Shown: in pieces, positions 38,753-47,029 of the stretch | How the letters are laid out: every line of letters begins with the position of its first letter | Position numbering within the stretch: the stretch's first letter is position 1 | From: Denitrificimonas caeni | GTDB lineage: Bacteria; Pseudomonadota; Gammaproteobacteria; Pseudomonadales; Pseudomonadaceae | Reading direction: 5' to 3' | NCBI RefSeq assembly: GCF_905120345.1 | Contig: NZ_CAJHOA010000006.1 | Coordinates: forward strand, 1-64,000 | Length of the DNA stretch: 64,000 nt | Program-made: the position numbers and the translations under genes | Notes under the pieces: generated by a model | What the model was told of the DNA's origin: nothing | Databases searched by the model: none | Seen by the model: the letters and a program-made list of their open reading frames with translations, nothing else

Positions 38753-39334
38753 ATGTCTTTATTTAATTCAGAAAAAATCCAAAACGCACAGAAAGCTCAA
38801 CTGGAAATGCTACAACAAATCAGCAGCAGGGTTTTTGAAAGCGTTGAGCAGCTGACCCAACTGCAACTTAAATCACTGCGTGCAGCAAGCGGTGAGCAGT
38901 TCGAAAGCTTACAGTCTATGCTAACTATTACTGATCCAAAGGATCTAGCTAGCTTGCAGACAGCTTTACCACAGCCTGCAGCACAAGCTGAGCGCTTAAT
39001 GGAATTCAATCGTGAAGTATACGAGCTGATCTCTAAGACCCAAGCAGACATTGCTAAGCTTGCTGAAAGTCAGGTTGATGCAACCAGTCAGCAAACTCAG
39101 GAATTGATTGAAACACTCAGCAAAAACGCACCAGCCGGTGCTGAGCCTGCTGTTGCCATGTTCAAAACTGCTTTAGAAACTGTTGGCAGCACCTATGACA
39201 GCGTTCAAAAGGCTGCTAAACAAGCCTCTGAAATGGCTGAAGAAGGTATTGCCGCTGCCGCATCTGCTGCAGGTAAAGCAACTGCCACAGCAACTGCCGC
39301 AACTGAAAGTCCTAAAGCTGCAGCAAAGAAGTAA
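38753..39334 (+). CDS. Phasin, PHA granule-associated protein
   Basis: A 193-residue, almost entirely helical protein starting MSLFNSEKIQNAQKAQLEML, typical of phasin_2-type proteins. The body has amphipathic heptads (about 10-130) and the C-terminus is rich in Ala and Lys (AAGKATATATAATESPKA), recalling the Ala-rich tails of phasins. It coats PHA granules. It has its own promoter region and a strong terminator. Confidence 0.9.
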   Translation: MSLFNSEKIQNAQKAQLEMLQQISSRVFESVEQLTQLQLKSLRAASGEQFESLQSMLTITDPKDLASLQTALPQPAAQAERLMEFNREVYELISKTQADIAKLAESQVDATSQQTQELIETLSKNAPAGAEPAVAMFKTALETVGSTYDSVQKAAKQASEMAEEGIAAAASAAGKATATATAATESPKAAAKK

Positions 39335-39383
39335 GATCTCTTCTGCGAGATATTGAAAATCTCGCTCAACAGATCCGATCGAC

Positions 39384-39420
39384 AAAAAGGGAGTAGCGCT
39401 GCATCGCTACTCCCTTTTTT
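39384..39420 (+). terminator. Rho-independent terminator after the phasin gene
   Basis: A 15-bp stem (39384-39398 with 39405-39419), core GGGAGTAGCG, loop CTGCAT, ends in a T-tract. The left arm begins with five A residues, so it may also stop phaR transcription from the opposite side. Confidence 0.93.
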
Positions 39421-39574
39421 AATTAAACAGTCACTCTCTCAAGCCATTGATAACAATATAACTCACAGACATTGCGCTCCCCCAGCAGCTCATCAGAAAC
39501 AGTCCGCTATAATCGTCTCAATCTAAACCCCGCACAGCTGTACGGATACTCACTGTCAGTATCTGAAGTGACCT

Positions 39575-40099
39575 CTATTCATCATCTTTTTTAACATCAG
39601 CGTCCTCTGACTTGCGTGAAGAAGTCGTACCAAATAGACCAAACAAGCTCTGAGTGCTCTGATAAAGTTTTTTCGACTGCTCCATGTAATCGCTCATCAA
39701 ATCGCTCGTCACTGGAGTCTTCGTACGCATAAACTCACTCCAAGCTTGCGATGACTGCACACTCGCTTTTGTCTGCAGATCAACCACAGTTTGAATACTT
39801 TGCTCTAAGTAACTACCGAGCACACCTTGCAGTGGGCCATAAAATCGAATAATACCTTGGAGCATATCGCTAGAGAAAATTGGCTCACCGTCATTCTCCG
39901 CCTCCTGAATAATTTGCAAAAGGATGCTTCGCGTTAGGTCTTCGCCACTTTTGGCATCAACAACCTGAAAAAGAACGTTATCGATCACTAACTGACGAAT
40001 ATCATTGACATTCACATGCGTGCTAGTACAAGTGTCATACATGCGACGGTTCGCATACTTCTTGATTAAACGTGGCTGGGAATGATTGTTGTCTGACAT
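39575..40099 (-). CDS. phaR: PHA synthesis repressor PhaR
   Basis: A 174-residue protein. The N-terminal DNA-binding/PHB-accumulation domain shows LIKKYANRRMYDT, and the second domain contains IFSSDMLQGIIRFYGPLQGVLGSYLEQS. PhaR represses the phasin gene and is released when it binds nascent PHA. It converges on phasin and diverges from phaB. Confidence 0.93.
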   Translation of the reverse strand: MSDNNHSQPRLIKKYANRRMYDTCTSTHVNVNDIRQLVIDNVLFQVVDAKSGEDLTRSILLQIIQEAENDGEPIFSSDMLQGIIRFYGPLQGVLGSYLEQSIQTVVDLQTKASVQSSQAWSEFMRTKTPVTSDLMSDYMEQSKKLYQSTQSLFGLFGTTSSRKSEDADVKKDDE

Positions 40100-40250
40100 G
40101 GATAAAAATTCTCACAGATAGCATGCATAAGCATACTATCTTACTCTATCGGCGCATCTGCCGTCCTGCATGGCCGACAAGCAATAACCGACATACATCA
40201 TTTAAAGAAGCTAATTACCTTTAACTCATAGATCAATACCACCTAAAAAT

Positions 40251-40311
40251 CATACATTCTTCACTTAAATATTTAGCAATAATACATCGTCCACTTAAAT
40301 ATCTAGCAATA
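40251..40311. repeat. 30-bp imperfect tandem repeat upstream of phaB
   Basis: Units 40251-40281 and 40281-40311 agree at 26 of 31 positions. Each contains CACTTAAATATYTAG followed by CAATA. They end 52 bases before the phaB start. A core of the same type lies before the TetR gene and, in part, before bdhA, so these are candidate operators. Confidence 0.7.
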
Positions 40312-40363
40312 TTAAGGTAGATTAGTAATGCTAAATCAAAATAAACGTAATGGAGGATGGTTT

Positions 40364-41110
40364 ATGAGCAATGAAAAACGCATTGCAGTGGTCACAGGTG
40401 GCATGGGCGGCATAGGGACAGCTATAAGTCGACGCATGCATGATGAAGGTTTTACCGTTGTAGTCGGATGCAGTCCTTCTTCATCGCGCAAAGACGCTTG
40501 GATCGCCCAACAGTCTGAGGAAGGTTACACATTCCACGTTTTAGAGTGCGATATTGCTGACTGGGAATCCACATCTAAAGGATTCGAAAAAACACAGAAA
40601 GAAGTCGGTTCAATCGACGTATTAATCAACAATGCCGGCATCACTCGTGACGGCACCTTTCGTAAAATGACCCCAGAAAACTGGAACGCAGTGATCAACA
40701 CCAACCTCAACAGCTTATTTAACACAAGCAAACAAGTTGTTGAAGGCATGCTAAACAAAGGCTGGGGACGGATTATTAACATTTCCTCAATTAACGGCCA
40801 ACGCGGTCAGTTTGGTCAAACAAACTACTCTGCAGCCAAAGCAGGTGTGCACGGCTTCAGCATGGCGCTCGCACGTGAACTCAGCGGCAAAGGCGTAACA
40901 GTTAATACGGTATCTCCTGGTTATATCGAGACAGATATGACCGCGGTTATTCGACCTGATATTTTGGAGGGTATGATTTCTACAATTCCCGTTGGTCGCT
41001 TAGGACAGCCGGAAGAAATTGCCTCAATTATCGCTTGGTTAGCATCCGATGAAGCGGCTTTCTCCAGTGGTGCTGACTTCACCCTTAACGGCGGTATGAA
41101 CATGCAGTAA
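40364..41110 (+). CDS. phaB: Acetoacetyl-CoA reductase
   Basis: A 248-residue SDR from ATG 40364, which has GGAGG seven bases upstream; the frame opens earlier at 40328 without such support. It shows VTGGMGGIGTAI, NNAGITRDGTF (the PhaB hallmark), the active SSINGQRGQFGQTNYSAAK stretch and ending GADFTLNGGMNMQ. It reduces acetoacetyl-CoA to (R)-3-hydroxybutyryl-CoA with NADPH, feeding phaC downstream. No phaA thiolase is in the window. Confidence 0.94.
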   Translation: MSNEKRIAVVTGGMGGIGTAISRRMHDEGFTVVVGCSPSSSRKDAWIAQQSEEGYTFHVLECDIADWESTSKGFEKTQKEVGSIDVLINNAGITRDGTFRKMTPENWNAVINTNLNSLFNTSKQVVEGMLNKGWGRIINISSINGQRGQFGQTNYSAAKAGVHGFSMALARELSGKGVTVNTVSPGYIETDMTAVIRPDILEGMISTIPVGRLGQPEEIASIIAWLASDEAAFSSGADFTLNGGMNMQ

Positions 41111-41176
41111 TAAGGCCGACCCTTATTGACTTCTTAAACTATTGTTCCCCCTGTTGGTAAAGCTAATAAAGCAAGC

Positions 41177-41205
41177 ATATGCAGCTCTTTCCTAGGGCTG
41201 CATAT
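41177..41205. repeat. Inverted repeat between phaB and phaC
   Basis: ATATGCAGC (41177-41185) is complementary to GCTGCATAT (41197-41205), with an 11-base loop. No T-tract follows. It could be a weak terminator after phaB or an operator before phaC; the TGCAGC/GCTGCA content recalls PhaR sites. Confidence 0.5.
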
Positions 41206-41366
41206 CGGGTGATCCCATAGCGGCTAAAGAAAGCTCCTAAACTATTTTTGCGCACAATCAAAAATTCACTAGCGACACTTTAATCACTCAAACATGGGCC
41301 GCCTTAAAAACCTGAGATAAATCATTCATCTTCTAAAAGTATAATTAATAAGGATTTTTCATATTT

Positions 41367-43082
41367 ATGGACATAAACCAAAACTCTTTATACTCCTACT
41401 GGTCAGGTCAGACACCTTTTGTCGCGAACCTGTGCTTGCAACAGCTACGTTTCGGGGTCATGCAACACGATTGGTTCAAAGATTGCGACAACAGTGAGTG
41501 GTTCAATGTGCCAAGCGAATCACTTGAGCTACTGCAAACTGAGTTCAACCAAGACTGGATGAAACTCGGCCAGCAAATGTTAAGTCAACAAGATTTCAGT
41601 TTCAAAGACAGACGCTTTTCCAGCGAAAATTGGAATAACCCCGTATTTGGCTCACTCGCAACGTTCTACCTGCTTAATTCAAGCTTTCTACTGAAACTGC
41701 TGGGTTTACTGCCTATTGACGATAAAAAATCCAAGGATCGTTTATATTATCTTGTCGAGCAGATGATTGCCGCCAACGCCCCTAGCAACTTCCTACTGAG
41801 CAACCCTGACGCTCTCAAGCGTGCATTTGAAACTCAGGGAGTCAGCCTCTTGAGTGGCCTCTTACACTTAGCCAGCGACCTACAAGACGGCAAATTACGT
41901 CAGAGTGACAAAGACCACTTTGAAGTCGGCAAAAGTTTAGCAGCCACGCCAGGTGCAATTGTATTCGAGAACGAACTGTTCCAATTGATACAGTACACAC
42001 CAATTGGCACAACCCAGTACAAAAAACCGTTGCTGATCGTACCGCCAGCAATCAATAAGTACTATGTGCTTGATCTGCAACCCGAAAACTCTCTAGTACG
42101 TCATCTTCTTGAGCAGGGTCATCAGGTATTTTTAATTTCTTGGCGCAACTTTGGCCAGCAACACGTCCATGTGACCTGGGATCAGATCGTTCAGGATGGC
42201 GTCATTAGCGCCCTGCGGGTGACTCGAGCGATTAGCGGTGAGCGCCAGCTTAACACCATGGGATTCTGCATCGGTGGCACCCTACTCAGTTGTGCTCTAG
42301 CGGTTCTAGCTGCGCGTGGTGATCGTGATATAGCCAGCATAAGTCTATTTGCCACCTTCCTTGACTACCTAGATACAGGCCCAATCAACGTATTTGTCGA
42401 TGAAAAAATGGTTGCCGAAAAAGAGCGCACCATCGGCGGCCAAGATGGTAAATATGGTTTGTTCACCGGTGAGGATATGGGCAACACCTTCTCCCTCTTG
42501 CGGCCTAACGAACTGTGGTGGAATTACAACGTCGACAAATACCTCAAAGGTCAAAAGCCTAGAGCCTTTGATCTGCTATTTTGGAATAACGACAGCACCA
42601 ATATGCCCGGCCCTATGTATTGCTGGTATATACGCCATACGTACCTGCAAAACGATTTAAAATCTGGCGAACTGGATCTATGCGGGGTAAAACTGAACTT
42701 AAACACTATCGAAGCGCCAGCCTACATTCTTGGCACCCAGGACGACCATATCGTCCCTTGGCGTAGCACATATGCGAGTACTGCCATACTCAGCGGCCCC
42801 AAGCGCTTTATTCTCGGTGGCTCAGGGCATATCGCCGGGGTCATTAACCCTCCTGCTAAAAAGAAACGTAATTACTGGGTCAATGAAACCCTATCGAAAT
42901 CACCTGACACTTGGTTCAAATCAGCCACAGAGCATCCTGGTAGCTGGTGGACTGATTGGTTTGCTTGGCTGGACAAACATAGCGGTGAGAAGCGCCCTGC
43001 CGTAACGGACATGGGCAGTGCGGAATATCCACCAATAGAGGCAGCCCCAGGCCGTTACGTTCTGGAAAAATCAAAACCTTAA
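41367..43082 (+). CDS. phaC: Poly(3-hydroxyalkanoate) synthase, class I
   Basis: A 571-residue PhaC. The lipase-like box is GFCIGG with catalytic Cys301; the catalytic Asp is in QDDHIVPW and the His in GSGHIAGV. Other landmarks are PPAINKYYVLDLQPENS and NNDSTNMPGP. Length and context (phaB, phaR, phasin) place it with class I enzymes that make short-chain PHA such as PHB. It has a 256-bp leader after phaB and a rather distant AAGGA before its ATG. Confidence 0.95.
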   Translation: MDINQNSLYSYWSGQTPFVANLCLQQLRFGVMQHDWFKDCDNSEWFNVPSESLELLQTEFNQDWMKLGQQMLSQQDFSFKDRRFSSENWNNPVFGSLATFYLLNSSFLLKLLGLLPIDDKKSKDRLYYLVEQMIAANAPSNFLLSNPDALKRAFETQGVSLLSGLLHLASDLQDGKLRQSDKDHFEVGKSLAATPGAIVFENELFQLIQYTPIGTTQYKKPLLIVPPAINKYYVLDLQPENSLVRHLLEQGHQVFLISWRNFGQQHVHVTWDQIVQDGVISALRVTRAISGERQLNTMGFCIGGTLLSCALAVLAARGDRDIASISLFATFLDYLDTGPINVFVDEKMVAEKERTIGGQDGKYGLFTGEDMGNTFSLLRPNELWWNYNVDKYLKGQKPRAFDLLFWNNDSTNMPGPMYCWYIRHTYLQNDLKSGELDLCGVKLNLNTIEAPAYILGTQDDHIVPWRSTYASTAILSGPKRFILGGSGHIAGVINPPAKKKRNYWVNETLSKSPDTWFKSATEHPGSWWTDWFAWLDKHSGEKRPAVTDMGSAEYPPIEAAPGRYVLEKSKP

Positions 43083-43105
43083 AGTAAGACGCTATTGATA
43101 CGCTA

Positions 43106-43151
43106 TTACCGCTTCCGGCAACACTTCTTGGAGTGCAGCAGGAAGCGGTAA
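43106..43151 (+). terminator. Hairpin after phaC
   Basis: TTACCGCTTCC (43106-43116) pairs with GGAAGCGGTAA (43141-43151) around a 24-base loop with its own CACT/AGTG pairing. It lies 24 bases after the phaC stop. No T-tract follows, so termination is likely but not certain. Confidence 0.55.
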
Positions 43152-43300
43152 CTCGATCTAAAACATCATAGGCAACCTCACCAAGCGGCCACTATTGAGA
43201 CAATGGGTCAAGCAAACGAATAACTGGCGCATTATCGAAAAACTCTAAAATTGTCATACATGTGCACCACAACAGTCACTATAAGTGAGTTAAAGCACTG

Positions 43301-43313
43301 AAATATTTAGATG
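43301..43313. promoter_or_regulatory. AAATATTTAGATG motif, candidate operator
   Basis: The 13-mer AAATATTTAGATG occurs here and at 33906-33918 before bdhA. Its extended form CACTGAAATATTTAG matches the CACTTAAATATTTAG units before phaB. Position upstream of a TetR gene suggests autoregulation; this is inference. Confidence 0.4.
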
Positions 43314-43493
43314 CTGTTATTATTAGTCGTACTTTGCTCTGCAAAAAACCGATAAAAAATCCAGTAAAAAGTCCCCATCGAGTTTGAATATAAGCAGCGC
43401 AGAATGCATTATCCAAATATTTTCAAAGCAAAGATTCGATGCTGATCGATTCGATTAATTCAGATTTAAAACCTAGAGGTTAAACAAAGAATT

Positions 43494-44102
43494 ATGGCTA
43501 GACCCAAGAATCAGAGCCAACGACGCATGGAAATAATTCAGGCAACTCATCGGGCAATCAATAGTCGCGGAGTCGCCAGTTTGCGACTTAAAGACATTGC
43601 TAGCGAAGCTCAGCTTTCCATCGGTCTGATCCATTACTACTTCCCTAACATGGAAGAACTGGTCTTTGCTGTTCACCAATCGCAGATTGCAGCCTTCATT
43701 GAAAAACGAAAAATTTTACTCGAATTACCTGAATCTCCTGCGCAGTTACTGTATCGCATGATCAGTATGGGTCTGCCTGAAAACTCGGACGACGAAGTGT
43801 TCCGGTTATTCTATGAGTTGCACTCCTTGGCGGTCCGCAGCCAACCGCACGCTGAGCTGATGGCAACACTATGGAAAGAAGAAGTGCAGAATGGCTATCT
43901 CGAGATTTTTAAGCGAGGCGTCGCCGATGGATCGTTCAAGATGAGCTGCGATCCGCACGACTGCGCTATTCGTATGGTCGCTTTTGAGGACGGTCTCAGC
44001 GTACAACTGCTATCGCGCAATAACTACATAACTCTCGAACGGGCGTTGCAAGTGATGCTCGATTACGCCAGCGAAGCAACCGGCTGCGCCATTATCAAGT
44101 AA
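43494..44102 (+). CDS. TetR/AcrR-family regulator (BetI-like)
   Basis: A 202-residue regulator with an N-terminal helix-turn-helix (LRLKDIASEAQLSIGLIHYYFPNMEEL, residues ~25-51) and an all-helical ligand domain. The GLIHYYF recognition helix resembles BetI and related proteins. It lies between the PHA genes and a divergently ending amine catabolism block and may control either. The ligand is unknown. Confidence 0.85.
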   Translation: MARPKNQSQRRMEIIQATHRAINSRGVASLRLKDIASEAQLSIGLIHYYFPNMEELVFAVHQSQIAAFIEKRKILLELPESPAQLLYRMISMGLPENSDDEVFRLFYELHSLAVRSQPHAELMATLWKEEVQNGYLEIFKRGVADGSFKMSCDPHDCAIRMVAFEDGLSVQLLSRNNYITLERALQVMLDYASEATGCAIIK

Positions 44103-44111
44103 ACAGATAGG

Positions 44112-44149
44112 AAAACGGGGCCTATCATAGTATGACAAGCCCCGTTTTT
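44112..44149. terminator. Bidirectional terminator between convergent genes
   Basis: AAAACGGGGC (44112-44121) pairs with GCCCCGTTTT (44139-44148), and a T-run follows on the plus strand. It separates the TetR gene from the convergent permease gene. Confidence 0.85.
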
Positions 44150-44165
44150 GTAGCACATAGAACTA

Positions 44166-45536
44166 TTATAGTGCTTCAGCGACCTTTAACTCGGGTGGCT
44201 TCACTGTAAACATTCGAGTCAGCACCGCCAAGTACACGACTCCAGCTGCCAACCAAACCAGCCCCAGAGTAAAAGTCGCACTTGAAAGGCTGGTCCAGAG
44301 CCAAATACAGCATAAGAATCCAATGCCAGGCAACAGACCATAACGCAACAAATGCTTCGTACCGGTGAGCCGCTCATCTATCAAATAATGCTTGATCACC
44401 GATAGATTCACTGCAGAGAAAGCGATTAGGGCACCAAAACTGATCAGTGTAACAATCAAGTCGAGACTGATAATTACAGCTAACAAAGAGATGATACTCA
44501 CGACTGAAATCGCAAAAACGGGTACTCGTCGTTTCAGCGTTCCGAACGCCTTAGGCAACATACCATCACGTCCCATGGCAAACAGGATGCGAGAAACACT
44601 TGCCTGCGACACCATCGCTGCGGCAAAACAGCCCGCCACATAAGTTGCAGTAAAGAAAGTCACCAACCACTCGCCACCCACACTGCGCATCACATCCAGA
44701 CCCGCGGCATCTACGTTAGTGAATAACCCCCATTGCGGAAATACGATATGTCCTACATAGGACACTAGAGTAAATGACAAGCCACCAATTAAAGTAACCA
44801 GCATGATAGCAAGTGGCAAGCGACGACGTGGATCATCGGTTTCCTCTGCTAGAGTGGATACAGCATCGAAGCCAAGGAATGACAAACATAAAATCGCAGC
44901 GCCAGCCATGATTGAGCTGAAAGAAAACCCTTCACCATAAAACGGTTGAACCAACTCTGCAGACGTCACTTGACCATTCAGCTTACTAATCGCCATAACA
45001 ATAAACACTGCGATAAAGATCAGCTGAGCGCTTATCAGCACCCAATTGGCTCGAGTGATGGAGCTGATGCCAATCATATTTAATACAGTGACCAAAGCGA
45101 TAGAACCCAAGATCCAAACGGTTGTTGGAACCTGCGGAATATACTCTGACATGTAAATGCCAATCAGTAGATAACAGAGCATGGGCAAGAAGATATAATC
45201 AAGCAGCAGCGTCCAACCGGCAAGAAAGCCTAAACTGGAACCGAAGGTTTTCCTTGTATAGGAATACACAGATCCAGCATAAGGGTGCGCATACACCATC
45301 CTACCGTAACTATATGCGGTAAATAGCATCGCTAACAAAGTCACTAAATAAGCAGTCGGTAAGTGCCCAGCTGTTATTTGCGTCACTAAACCATAGGTTG
45401 TAAAAGCGGCCAATGGAACCATGTACGCCAAACCAAACAGTACTAGCGCAGGTATACCTAGAACCTTTTTGAAACCCTCAGTGGATTGAGCAGAATGGAG
45501 GAGTTTGTTTGTGGATTTATTTGTTATTGTTACCAT
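44166..45536 (-). CDS. APC-family amine/amino-acid permease (PuuP-like)
   Basis: A 456-residue membrane protein with twelve hydrophobic segments. The APC signature region is PALVLFGLAYMVPLAAFTTYG, and GFDAVSTLAEETDDPRRRLP lies in the middle, as in amino-acid/polyamine permeases. Its neighbours on the same strand are a transaminase and an aldehyde dehydrogenase, so putrescine or a related amine is a sensible substrate. The exact substrate is not shown by the sequence. Confidence 0.87.
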   Translation of the reverse strand: MVTITNKSTNKLLHSAQSTEGFKKVLGIPALVLFGLAYMVPLAAFTTYGLVTQITAGHLPTAYLVTLLAMLFTAYSYGRMVYAHPYAGSVYSYTRKTFGSSLGFLAGWTLLLDYIFLPMLCYLLIGIYMSEYIPQVPTTVWILGSIALVTVLNMIGISSITRANWVLISAQLIFIAVFIVMAISKLNGQVTSAELVQPFYGEGFSFSSIMAGAAILCLSFLGFDAVSTLAEETDDPRRRLPLAIMLVTLIGGLSFTLVSYVGHIVFPQWGLFTNVDAAGLDVMRSVGGEWLVTFFTATYVAGCFAAAMVSQASVSRILFAMGRDGMLPKAFGTLKRRVPVFAISVVSIISLLAVIISLDLIVTLISFGALIAFSAVNLSVIKHYLIDERLTGTKHLLRYGLLPGIGFLCCIWLWTSLSSATFTLGLVWLAAGVVYLAVLTRMFTVKPPELKVAEAL

Positions 45537-45633
45537 AACTTGTACTCCGAACGATACTTTGGAATTATTTTATTTAGCATACAACGGTGACAGCAGATAT
45601 ATTTTGATGCCACCGTTGTGTCAGATAAAATGA

Positions 45634-47007
45634 CTAGGCAAGCGCCGCTTCTCGTTGACGTGACTTCACCACACCGTCGGTACCTGTTCGCACCAGAACC
45701 TCCCGAAGAGATTCGACAATAGACAATGCCTCGTCCTCAGTCAGGATCAACGGTGGCGACATCACAAGCATGTGACCACAATCACGGACAATCACCCCAT
45801 GCTCACGACGAATGATGTCTGGAATAGACGGCTGCAACATCGCTAACGGTTTGCGTGTCTGCCGATCACTAACAAGCTCAATAGCGAACATCATTCCCAG
45901 CTGTCGTATTTCACCGACAATCGGTAAGTCACCCACTGCTTCGGTAAGTTTCTGCGCCATAAACGCACCCATTTTCACCGCTGCAGGCAATAACTGTTCA
46001 CGCTCAATAATGTCCAAGTTAGCCAGTGCTACGGCACATGCAGTTGGGTGGCCGCTATAGGTGTATCCCATCGGGAAACCGAAATCATCTTGCAACACAG
46101 CACCAATATCAGCAGAAACGAGTACCGCACCCAATGGGATATAACCACTGGTAATGCCTTTTGCGGTGATAATAATATCGGGCTGAATATCGTAATATTG
46201 TGCGGCAAACCAGTGCCCTGTTCGACCGTAGGCTGTAACGACCTCATCAAAGACCAAAAGAATGCCATGGCGGGTCAGCACTTCACGGACACGAGACCAG
46301 TAATCAGCCGGCGGTACCAGCATTCCGCCGACGCCCATGATTGGCTCAGCCAACATCATGGCAATGTTTTCTGCACCAATCTCGGCGATTCGTGCTTCAA
46401 GTTCGTTGATCAAAAAGTCTGTTGGGTCCATACCGTCATACAGTTCAGTCCGGTAAGGCCAAGGGGTACTTAAGTGCGACACTTGCGGCAATAAAGGACC
46501 AAAGCCAGTATGGAAAACGGGAAAACCTGTTGCCGTTCCACCACCAAAAGCCACGCCATGATAAGCATTTTGACGTGATAAAATCCAAGTTCGATTAGGT
46601 TCACCACGGCGGTGAAAATAGTAGCGTGCCATTTTAATCGCTGCTTCGTTCCCTTCAGAACCACCGCTGGTAAAATAAACGTGCTGAATATTATCTGGAG
46701 CGAGACTGACTAAACGCTCTGCTAGTTTGATAGACGGCACGTTAGAAAACTCCCAGAAGCTGGTGAAATATTCTAACGTCTGCATCTGTTCATAAGCTAC
46801 GCGAGCGACTTCTTCATTACCGTGGCCGATTTGCGCTAACCACAAGCCACCGGTAGCATCCAGATAGTCCTTACCCTCGGTATCAATAAGAGTGCAACCC
46901 TTCCCTTCGGTCATTATTACTCGGTCTTCACGACTAGCCGGTAAGTAAGGGTGAATCAAAGTTTTACGATCAGCGGCCAACAATTCTTTATGGTTATAAG
47001 TAGTCAT
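45634..47007 (-). CDS. Class III aminotransferase, putrescine-pyruvate type (SpuC-like)
   Basis: From ATG 47007 (AGGA upstream) the protein has 457 residues. It shows the PLP-enzyme segments YFTSGGSEGNEAAIKMARYY, AYHGVAFGGG, LVFDEVVTAYGRTG and the PLP lysine in TAKGITSGYIPLGA. The class III omega-transaminase group includes SpuC, which moves the amino group of putrescine to pyruvate. The aldehyde dehydrogenase gene lies 22 bp upstream. Related omega-transaminases for other amines cannot be excluded. Confidence 0.88.
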   Translation of the reverse strand: MTTYNHKELLAADRKTLIHPYLPASREDRVIMTEGKGCTLIDTEGKDYLDATGGLWLAQIGHGNEEVARVAYEQMQTLEYFTSFWEFSNVPSIKLAERLVSLAPDNIQHVYFTSGGSEGNEAAIKMARYYFHRRGEPNRTWILSRQNAYHGVAFGGGTATGFPVFHTGFGPLLPQVSHLSTPWPYRTELYDGMDPTDFLINELEARIAEIGAENIAMMLAEPIMGVGGMLVPPADYWSRVREVLTRHGILLVFDEVVTAYGRTGHWFAAQYYDIQPDIIITAKGITSGYIPLGAVLVSADIGAVLQDDFGFPMGYTYSGHPTACAVALANLDIIEREQLLPAAVKMGAFMAQKLTEAVGDLPIVGEIRQLGMMFAIELVSDRQTRKPLAMLQPSIPDIIRREHGVIVRDCGHMLVMSPPLILTEDEALSIVESLREVLVRTGTDGVVKSRQREAALA

Positions 47008-47029
47008 AATAAGATTCCTGCTCAAGGCA

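Larger units (their letters stand above)
43083..43493. other. Intergenic stretch between phaC and the TetR gene
   Basis: Holds the inverted repeat at 43106-43151 just after phaC and the AAATATTTAGATG motif at 43301-43313, about 180 bases before the TetR start. The rest is AT-rich with no gene seen. Confidence 0.5.
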
